A stretch of 41,749 nucleotides of DNA from Cochliopodium minus. Taxonomy: Eukaryota; Discosea; Himatismenida; Cochliopodiidae. The stretch's first letter is position 1. Every line of letters starts with the position of its first letter. This document shows positions 33,690 to 41,749 of this stretch, in pieces. The stretch lies in NCBI GenBank assembly GCA_024220525.1, contig JAMYWO010000121.1, forward strand, positions 1 to 41,749. Direction: 5' to 3'. The translations under genes and the position numbers were made by a program. Below the pieces are notes generated by a model, which saw nothing but the letters and a program-made list of their open reading frames with translations, was not told where the DNA came from and did no database searches.

Positions 33690-34765
33690 ATGGGAAATAA
33701 ATCAACAAAGAAAAATTTGGATTCAAATTTGAAGGTAATCTCTGAATCCTCTACAAAAGAGAATATAATTGTTATACCAAACGAGGGGAAAATAATAAAG
33801 AATAAAAGGAAGAGGGATATCAAAATCAAAGAAGAATATCAGAAACAATTGAATGTGCCCAAGCCCATATTGATAAATATATTCTGCAAATTAGAGCTGA
33901 ATGTTCTTGCAAGCCTTTCAAGTAGTTGCAAACAATTTTATTTCCTAATCATGAGAAACGATATGTTTTGGAGATCCTTTATGATAGAAAATTCAGTGAT
34001 GACAACATCAGAAATGGAAGAACTATCAAAGGACAGATCTTACAAAGAAATTTTTTGTGATAGTCTTCAAGGATGGGACCTGGAAAGATCAGATCATAAG
34101 TACTTAAAGTTTGAAGGTAATTTCTTTTTTTTCTATTTTTTTTTTTTTATTTAAATTGTAAATTTAAAAATCAGTTTTTATTTATTAATTTTTTTTAACA
34201 AAAAGGAAATTTAATGTCACATCTCCCATCTTACCACTTAGCTACTGGATTTAGTAAATTTTCTTTTGAGACTGGAACACGTTGTTTATTATTCACTTTT
34301 CTTTTGACTGCAAACTACAACCATAATTTTGAAGCTGGTCTTTGTCATCAAGATATAACGTATTTTTCTATTTCATTTATTTATTTTTAAATTTTTGGAA
34401 AAAATTTTATAAAATAGAGAAAATCAAAGATGGTTGATTGGAAAAGACTCTTCTGCAGTGTAAAAATAATTTGAAAATAAAACAAAAATTTTGATTATTT
34501 TTTCAAATTTTATTATAGGACAATTCATGATTTAAAAATTAATGAGAAGACATCTCTTATAAAAATATTTGTTAGTATGGAACCTAAAATGTATGTTTTC
34601 AATCAAACATCTTCTTCATTTGTAAGCAAAAATGTCAAAAGTAACCACAAAATGAGGTTTTATGTTATCATTTCCATGCAAAATAATTCTGTTAAATTTA
34701 TGGGAATAAAAACTATCGACCAACAGCCATCGAATATTAATCAAAACTACTTAAAATCTCTTTGA
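33690..34765 (+). CDS. F-box protein with myristoylation signal
   Basis: Four exons (33690-34116, 34206-34359, 34418-34459, 34519-34765) encode 289 residues. The start MGNKSTKK fits the N-myristoylation consensus (Gly2, Ser/Thr at 5-6). Residues about 55-100 are an F-box: VPKPILINIFCKLELNVLASLSSSCKQFYFLIMRNDMFWRSFM, with the usual helix starts and terminal Trp. The C-terminal 150 residues (GFSKFSFETGTRCLLFTFLL, CHQDITENQRWLIGKDSS, TIHDLKINEKTSLIKIFVSM) look like a beta-rich substrate-recognition domain that I do not recognise. F-box proteins link substrates to SKP1-CUL1 ubiquitin ligases. The shared MGNKS start with the SPRY gene at 25098 suggests membrane-tethered ligase adaptors; that is inference. 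Confidence 0.72.
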
Positions 34766-35071
34766 ACAAAGAAAAAAAATTTCAAAGATTTTAAATTAAA
34801 TGCTTTATCAATCAGTAAACCCTTCATTAAATTCTTTATTACATTTCTATTGTACATTCTTCATTTGCCTTTGAAATTATCTATTTAACATCAATATAAT
34901 TCTTTACTTCTTTTCAAAGTAAACAGGTTAGTTTTGTTTCCAGAAGGATTTCAAATTGGTTCTCAAATCAAATTTTACAAAAAGTTTATCAATCTTTCCA
35001 AATTTTGAAAAATTTAAGAATTTTCAATCAAAACATTCAATGTTGAGGAATTAAAAATAATATAAAAAAAA
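34766..35071. other. Intergenic, 306 bp
   Basis: A/T-rich spacer holding the 3' end of the F-box gene and the promoter of the GH30 gene. No RNA gene or repeat is recognised. Confidence 0.5.
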
Positions 35072-37739
35072 ATGAAGCAAATATTTTTAATATTTTCTGT
35101 AAGATCATTATTATCATTCCCATTACATTAACATTTTTATTTTTGTTCAGATTTTATTGGTTTTCGTTTTTTGCCAAAAACCAATTGTCGTTTATCAAAC
35201 CTCAATCCAAGGAGATAGATTATCAAGAAAAGCAAATATTAATTGGGGAAACAATAACTATAATTCTGATAATACCTTGATTTTCAATTCAAACAGCAAA
35301 TATCAAAAAATCTTTGGGTATAACATCTATCTTCGAGAAAAAAAAATAAAATAATTGTTTTGATTTTGATTTAATAAACTAATTTAAAATAGATTTGGTG
35401 GAGCATTTACAGAAGCAGCTGGTATAAATAAATTATAAAAAAATTATAAAAATTTTTAATTTTTATTTGCTTTCAACCAATTTTATTCTTTATATAGCTG
35501 TCAATTTTGCAGCATTGAATGAGGTGAACAAACAAAAGATCTTGAATTTATATTGGGGGGCAGATGGAATCCAATATACCATCGGGAGAGTGCCAATGAA
35601 CAGCTGTAATCAAAAAAAAAATATTTCAAACTAACAAATAATATATATATTTTTTATTTTTCCAAATACAAGGTGATTTCTCAGTCAAAAGTTATAACTT
35701 TGATAATGTAACAAAAAAATTGATATATAATTTCAATTCCATTTTTATTCCATTTTCATTCCCTTATGATATATTTAGGTCACTGATGATTTTGATTTGA
35801 TTCATTTCGACAACAATGTTCAACACGATCAAGAAACAATGATTCCTTTCATCAAACAAGCATTGAAAACCTCTTCAAGAAAAGTTAATTTGTTCGTGAC
35901 ACCTGTAACTATTTTTTAATTTTTTTTTATTTTTAACTTTTTTTTTATTTTTAACTTTTTAAATTATTAAAAACTTTTTTAATTTTTTTTTCAAACTTTT
36001 TAAACTTTTTTTAAATTATTGATATTTTTTAATAATGATATTTTTATTCGTTATTTAATTTGATTTCTTTAAAATTATTTTTATTTCAATATTTTTCTAA
36101 TGTTTAGTGGAGTCCACCTGTAAGTTTTCTTTTTTAAATTAATTTGTAGATCGATATATTTATCAATACAAAAAGGGATGGATGAAAAGAAACGGTAAAA
36201 ATGCCCTTTTTATAATTCTTTTTTTTTTGTAACAAGGGTTTTTTAAACATTTTTAATTTTATTTTTGATCAGGTGAAATGACAGGATCTGATCAACCAGG
36301 ATTGATTCAAACTAAACAAGTTTTTCAATCATGGGCTAACTACTACGTTAAATTCATTAATGCTTACAGAAATTTGGGTGTTGGTAAAACTTTTTTTTTT
36401 GATATTTTTTACCTCTTTATATTTTATAATATTTTTTTTTATTATTTTTTTGTAATTTATTTATTTTATTTCTTTTTGTTATTTTAAATTTTTTCTAAAA
36501 TGATTTGTTACCAGAATTCTGGGGATTGACCGTACAAAACGAACCATTGTTTGCAGGTATAAATATTTTTTATTTTTTATTTTTTATTTCATATTTTTTT
36601 TATAAAAATTGATCATTATTTTTATTTTATTTCATATTTTTTGTTTCATTTTATTTTATTTTCATTTTTTTTTTTCCTATTTCCTATTTCTTATTTTTAT
36701 TTCTTCGTGTTTCATATTTTTTTTATAAATATTAATCATTGTTTTTATTTTTTTTAAAAAAATTTTTCATTTCATATTTTTTTTTAATAAAAATTTTTTA
36801 ATCATTTATTTTTATTTTTTATTTCCTATTTTTATTTTATATTTCATATTTTTTAGCACCTTGGGAAGCTTGCTATTACAACGGATCCAACGAAAGAGAT
36901 TTTTTGAAGGGATACTTGGGACCTGCTCTCAGAAAGAATTTCCCTGAATTGTCCATCATGGTTTATGATCACAACAAAGACCAAGTCTACGATTTCGCTA
37001 ACACCATTTTGTCAGATCCTGAAGCAATCAATTATGTCGATGGTGTTGCATTCCATTGGTAAATTTATTTTTTTATTTATTTTTTATTTTTTATTTTTAT
37101 AATGTGTTATTTTTTTTCTAAATTAATTTTTTTTTTATTTTTTATTATTCATTTTTATTGGCAAATTTTGTTTAATATTTATTATTTATAATTTAATATT
37201 TTTATCATTTAATATTTATTATTTTTTTCAATGATAAATTTTGATTTTATTCATTATTTATTATTTATCATTTATTCAATATTTCTGATTTTTTAATTTT
37301 CATTTTTATTGGTTAATTTTGTTTAAATTTTTTTTTTATTTATCATTTTTTTATTTCACATTAATTTTTAATTTTTTTTTTTCAGGTATGCAAATTACCC
37401 TTATTTTTACAATGTCGAGAAATTGGCTCTCCAATATTCAGACAAGTTCCTTCTTGCAACTGAAGCTTGTAACTGTCCTCCATCAAGCAACTTTACCACT
37501 GATTGGGTAAAAAAATTTTTATATCTTATTTTTTTTATTTTTTATTATTTTTTATTATTTTTATTTTAAATTTATTATTTTTTATTATTTTTTATTTTTT
37601 ATTATTTTTTTTTATTCTTATTATTTTTATTTTTAATTTTTTTAGGATTATGCAGAAGCTTACTCCAAAGACATAATTGGTGATTTATTAAATGGGGCAG
37701 TTGGTTGGACTGATTGGAATTTGCTTTTGGACTTGCAAG
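35072..37739 (+). CDS. GH30 glucosylceramidase-like hydrolase, 3' end missing
   Basis: Thirteen exons: 35072-35098, 35151-35317, 35393-35421, 35498-35605, 35673-35707, 35779-35904, 36108-36119, 36176-36194, 36273-36383, 36515-36556, 36857-37058, 37386-37506, 37646-37739, about 364 residues. A signal peptide (KQIFLIFSILLVFVFC) spans the first splice. The (beta/alpha)8 barrel is clear: GFGGAFTEAA, YTIGRVPMNSCDFS, LFVTPWSPPGWMKRNG, GLTVQNEP (acid/base Glu), GVAFHWYA, LATEACNC (nucleophile Glu) and GWTDWNLLLDLQG. This is the GBA1-type family that cleaves glucosylceramide in lysosomes or outside the cell. Exon 7 is 12 nt and encodes WSPP. The last roughly 80-90 residues, the beta-sandwich that normally follows GG-PNW, are absent. 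Only an intron-like T-rich tract and the N at 37898 lie before the next gene, so the loss is probably an assembly gap and not a pseudogene. Confidence 0.9.
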
Positions 37740-38052
37740 GTTCGCCACATTTTTTTTAATTTTTAATTCTATTTATATTATTTTATTTTTTTATTTTTTA
37801 TTTTTAATTCTATTTATGTCATTTTTTATTTTATTTTATTTTTTATTTTTTATTTTTTATTTTTTATTTTTTATTTTTTATTTTTTATTTTTTATTTNAT
37901 ATTTTGAATTGATTGAGGAAGATAGTAAATGTTGATTAAATTCTCTTTCATTTTCTTATATTATTTCCAAAATTGAACTTGATTTTTATTAATATTTAAT
38001 TTTTGAATTTCTCATAAATTTATAATTAATTTCAAAAAAAAAAATTGATGAG
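37740..38052. other. (ATTTTTT)n tract with one N, probable scaffold join
   Basis: This T-rich segment includes about eight copies of a 7-base unit ATTTTTT (about 37840-37897) ending at a single ambiguous base, N, at 37898. From 37899 the sequence changes to ordinary intergenic A/T DNA leading to the WDR59-like start. The GH30 gene runs into this tract without its C-terminus. Confidence 0.75.
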
Positions 38053-41000
38053 ATGGAAAAATCGTTGTCTCTGATAAGTTCTATTGAAGTAGCAAATGAA
38101 AGATTCAATAACATTTGTTTGAGTGAGAAAAATTTGATTGTATCTGGGAACAAATTACATGTATTCAATATAGAAACAGATGAACTAAAAGAGACATATA
38201 AAAGTGGCAAATTATTAAATAAAAGTTCCAATATCAAAATAAATCCCCTTTATGAAAATGAATTTTGTATTTGTGTAAGAATTTCATCTTTAAAATTTAT
38301 TTTTATTTAAAATTCTTTTTAATTACTCTTTTAGTCTGGTAAATCTTTGATATTGAATAGATTAGAAGATGATGGAAGACTTGAAGAGAAATTAAAATTA
38401 AATTCTGAAAGAGTGATTACTGATCTCGATTGGAATTATTTCAATTCGAATGAATTACTGTAAAATCCCATAATTTATACTCTCTTTTAAAATTCAAACC
38501 CTCATATTGAGAATAAATAATTTTAACTCTCATTTGAAGTATTTGCATAAATATATTCAGAAAATTTAATGAATACATTGGATATTCATCAATTTAGATT
38601 CACTTTTATCTAAATATTTTTGAAGATTCCTCACAAATATTTATTTATATTAAATATTCCAAATTGAATTCATTAAAATTCAAAAACAAATTAAAAATCA
38701 TTCCGAACCTTCCACTATATATAAAAGAAAAAAAAAAAATTTGAAATTTCTTCAATTTATAATTAATTTTTTTTCAAAAAATTTCAAAGATCAATATCAT
38801 CCAATTCTTTAATATCAACATATGATTTGAGATCAGGGGAAATAACAAGATCAGTGAAAACCACAAACACAAACAGTCATTGTAGAATTGACTTTAACAA
38901 GCAAAATGAGTATCTTTTCGCTTCTTCCTCCTCTTCCACTCTCAACATCTGGGATTCTCGTAAATTCGATAAACCCATTCTTTACAGCACCTCTCACTTA
39001 GGACAAATCACTTCAATAGAATGGTCACACGACAGGTTAAAAAAACAAAAAAAGGAAATAAAAGAAAAATATTTTATAAAACATTTCCCAAGAAAATGAA
39101 TCTTTTATTAAACTAATTTCAATTTATTCAATAATTAAAGCCCAAGTCATTTGATATCAGGTATTTTTTAAATTTTAACATTTAATTTGTTCAAAAAATT
39201 ATTTTTTTTTTATTTTTTATTATTTATTATTTATTTTTATTTACATTTTTATTTTTTTTAATATTAAGTTTTATTTTTTATTTACGTTTTTTATAAACGT
39301 TTTAATTTTAATTTTAATTTTTTAAAATTCTTAAAACTATTTTTATGAAAGGGAGTGTTGATAAATCAATAGTATTGTGGGATTTCACAGGTTCTATAGA
39401 AAACAACCAAATGTCACTCATGAAAAATCATTACGGAAAAGAAGTTTTGAAGTGTTGCTTTTCGCCCTACTCCCAACACCAAAACCACCTCACCCAACCC
39501 AAAAACTACTTCTCCTATTTCTTCCTCTTGTCGGAAGAATCCTACCTAAGATCATCCGTCCTATCCAACCCCACCCCAACACAAATCTTACAAAACCCTT
39601 TTTGCCAAAACTTTGTCAATCAAAAATCTCCCACTAAAAACAATAGCGGAGAATTTTTAATGAATGGAAATCTCAACAAAAATGAAAGGGAGATCAATAG
39701 TATTCATGGAAAAGAAATGAACCATTTTGATCAGAATAATGGTAATAAAAATGGCAAAGACATGAATCATTTCATTCAGGTGAATGGTAATAAAAATGGC
39801 AAAGACATCAAAGTTTCGGGTGAGGACAAGCAAAAAGGAAATGACAATTTGAGGAATGGACATGACATTTTCAAGGCTTCTCCGAACAACAACAAGTTTT
39901 ACCTCAGCCCCTCCAAGTTTGTTTCTTCCAACCACTCTCTTTTGAACAACTTCTCTGATCCCAACTCCTCCAATAACAATAATAATAACTCAAACAACTC
40001 AAACAACTCGAACAATAACAGTAATAGTTGTGGTCCTAACAAAATTGATAACACCATTCACAACAATATTTATACTCACAAAGAAAAACATTATTCTGCT
40101 CCCGTCCTCAAATCTTTCCATATTTTCTACTCTTCTCGTAAAATATTTTTAATCTTTTTATTTTATTTTTGTTTTTATTTCTTTTACTGAATTCCTTACT
40201 TTTAATTTAAATTTTTTTTAATTTTTTTTTCTTTTCCATTTTAATTTTAAAATTAAACAAAGTCTCATTAAAGTTCATTTCATTTTATTTTATTGTATTT
40301 TATTTTATTTTATTTTATTTTATTTTATTTTTTTATTTTTCATTTTTTTATTTTTTTATTTTATTTTATTTTATTTTTTTCAATTTATTCTAGAGGAAAG
40401 CAAGGTGGGAATAATGAGTGAAAGGACAGTGGGTTATTTAAAGTTTAAAAACTCAAAGGAAATAACCCTCAAACGGTCCAACAACCTCACCATCAAAACT
40501 TCCTACGTGGACTCTCCTTCCAATCCCAAAAAAAATATCAAACCTGAAAATTCCCTCAACGTGACAACTACGACTGCTCAAAAAAACAAAAATTTGTTCA
40601 AGATTGTACCTAAACACCAAAATAGTTGTAAAAAAAAATGTTAACTTTAATTTAAATTTAATTATTATTATTCATAAATTTTAATTTTTAAAAAATTTAT
40701 TGGATAACTTTAATTTTTTTAATTATAAATTGATTTTTACTGAAATTTTATTTATTTTTTATTTTATTTATTTATTATTTATTTTTTATTTTTAGTATTC
40801 ATAAATTTTAATTTTTAAAAAATTTATTGGATAATTTTAATTTTTTTAGATTATAAATTGATTTTTACTGAAATTTTATTTATTTTTTATTTTGTTATTT
40901 TGTTATTTTTTATTTTATTTATTATTTAAATTTAGATTTAAATTTTTTTTTTTTTATTTTATTATTTTTTATAATTTTTTGATTTATTTTCATTTTTTTT

Positions 41001-41197
41001 AATTTTAAAATGTAGTGATGAGTGAGTCAAATTCGAACATTGGAAATGGAACTTTGACAAAGGTACAGGAAAATGTTTCTTCAAACTCATTTGAAGAAAA
41101 ATACCTGATAAATCCCATAGATCTCCCTTCTGAATTTCAAATTTTGAAAAGTTTGAATTTACCCAACGATGAATTTCCAAACATCAGCATTTTATCA
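38053..41197 (+). CDS. WDR59-like WD40 protein, 5' part
   Basis: Seven exons (38053-38274, 38335-38459, 38790-39035, 39141-39160, 39352-40137, 40394-40627, 41016-41197) encode 605 residues and stop at an open phase-0 donor. WD40 blades are visible: VITDLDWNYFNSNELLSISS, STYDLRSGE, LFASSSSSTLNIWDSRKFDK, HLGQITSIEWSHD, HLISGSVDKSIVLWDF and EVLKCCFSPYSQ. They parallel WDR59 (SDLNW, IWDIK, ATSHDGDVRIWDKRKPS, HLSKIHGLDW, ILATSSQDNSVKFWDY, WKARYTPF). An Asn/Ser/Lys-rich insert with a repeated NGNKNGKDMNHF unit follows, and the end (LPSEFQILKSLNLPNDEFPN) corresponds to the LQQEFSLINVQIRNVNVE before the RWD domain. WDR59 is a GATOR2 subunit that activates mTORC1 at the lysosome. Exon 4 is 20 nt. The rest of the gene appears at 184-2376. 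Confidence 0.78.
40671..40920 (+). repeat. Two-copy ~127-bp tandem duplication in WDR59 intron
   Basis: The intron before the last exon contains two nearly identical copies of a segment that starts CATAAATTTTAATTTTTAAA and includes TTATAAATTGATTTTTACTG. Copies start at 40673 and 40800. They differ by few bases, so the duplication is recent. Non-coding. Confidence 0.7.
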
Positions 41198-41373
41198 GTA
41201 AAAAATAAAAAAATTTAATATAAAAAATAAAAAAATAAAAAATAAAAAATAAAAAATAAAAAATAAAAAATAAAAAATAAAAAATAAAAAATCAAAAAAT
41301 AAAAAATAAAAAATAAAATAAAAATCAAAAATAAAATCAAAAAATAAAAAATAAAAAATCAAAAAAAATTTAC
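41198..41373. repeat. (TAAAAAA)n tract at a probable chimeric join
   Basis: A run of about nine TAAAAAA units, then degenerate A-rich repeats, links the open donor of the + WDR59-like gene at 41198 to the open donor of a - gene at 41373. Both genes would have to continue through this tract in opposite directions. The unit matches the one at the window start. Confidence 0.8.
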
Positions 41374-41561
41374 CAGCAACAAAATTGATGATTGCTTTTC
41401 TTATTTCTCCAAAACACTTTTTGGAACCATTGAGGTTTTCAGGGTTGTTTGGAGAAGTGCCAATCATTTTAGGGATCAGTTTGGAGGAAGAAGAGTAATA
41501 TATTTCCATTGGAGGTTCTTCCAAAAATGTTTTGGAGATACCAATATGTTCTATTAACAAC
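41374..41561 (-). CDS. Internal exon of an unknown gene
   Basis: A single well-bounded exon: acceptor TTTTAG before G|TTGTTAATAGAAC and donor G|GTAAAT after VAG. It encodes about 62 residues: LLIEHIGISKTFLEEPP, MEIYYSSSSKLIPKMIG, NLNGSKKCFGEIRKAIINF. G/C use is higher than around it, and the frame is open throughout, so coding is likely. The next upstream sequence (41562-41749) includes an open frame from an ATG near 41707 that may hold part of the first exon, but I could not find a sound donor. Downstream exons are missing because the exon abuts the suspected chimeric join. No family is recognised. Confidence 0.5.
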
Positions 41562-41749
41562 CTAAAATAATTGAATAAAACAAATAATAATATTAATAAA
41601 AATAAAAATAAAAATGAAAATAAAATAAAATAAAAATAACAAAAAATAAATTTAAAGAAATCAATAAAATAATGAAAATTTTTTTGTGAGAATTTAATCT
41701 GCGCCATATAATTTGGATCAATTTTTATATCTCAACATAAAAACTATAT

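Noticed and set aside
1-41749. rRNA genes, CRISPR arrays, retroelements, virus-like elements
   Set aside because: No rRNA core sequences, no spaced direct repeats, and no reverse transcriptase, integrase or capsid-like frames were seen on either strand.

Overview
This window is a stretch of very AT-rich, intron-dense nuclear DNA from a unicellular eukaryote. Exons are joined by short GT-AG introns that are almost pure A/T, and homopolymer Asn/Ser runs are common. The standard genetic code fits every gene. The gene content is a two-component hybrid histidine kinase, cytosolic GluRS with a GST-like front end, mitochondrial complex I and COX-assembly factors, C2-vWA, F-box, SPRY and Sel1 proteins. 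It points to a free-living amoeboid protist with aerobic mitochondria. I cannot decide between a dictyostelid-like and a heterolobosean-like host.

Layout. 1-2376 (+): 3' part of a gene encoding an RWD domain, a Ser/Asn-rich linker and a C-terminal TLDc domain; it enters the window inside an intron. 2539-2922 (-): CMC1. 3217-4119 (-): three tiny tandem paralogues built of a CKIxVEPRE repeat. 4270-8210 (+): BRD7/9-like bromodomain protein. 8301-15146 (-): 16-exon hybrid histidine kinase with three receiver modules, two of them degenerate. 15375-17257: NDUFB7 (-) head to head with an NDUFB11-like gene (+). 17444-21103 (+): GluRS, 12 exons. 21206-22011 (-): NDUFAF2. 22089-24999 (+): MFS transporter, 13 exons. 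25098-26245 (-): SPRY protein. 26558-29732 (+): two paralogues of an unrecognised Cys/His family with an unrelated small gene between them. 29800-31934 (-): C2-vWA protein. 32121-32193 (+): tRNA-Ile(UAU). 32229-33287 (-): Sel1-repeat protein. 33690-34765 (+): F-box protein. 35072-37739 (+): secreted GH30 glucosylceramidase lacking its 3' end. 38053-41197 (+): 5' part of a WDR59-like WD40 gene. 41374-41561 (-): one exon of an unknown gene.

The most interesting results are at the edges. The WDR59-like gene at the right end is open at a phase-0 donor inside a (TAAAAAA)n repeat. The window starts inside the same repeat, followed by a phase-0 exon that continues WDR59's RWD domain. Joined, these give a protein of about 1,017 residues with the order WD40-RWD-TLDc, a combination I do not know from any described GATOR2 subunit. 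The right-end join is probably an assembly chimera, because a + gene and a - gene both run open into the same repeat. A single N in an (ATTTTTT)n tract at 37898 marks a second doubtful join that costs the GH30 gene its C-terminus. Other points are the three-gene CKIxVEPRE family, the new Cys/His paralogue pair, a receiver domain split by a long insert, four genes for complex I or COX biogenesis in about 20 kb, a MITE-like insertion with a 10-bp target duplication, a GC-AG intron and several exons of 12-20 nt.
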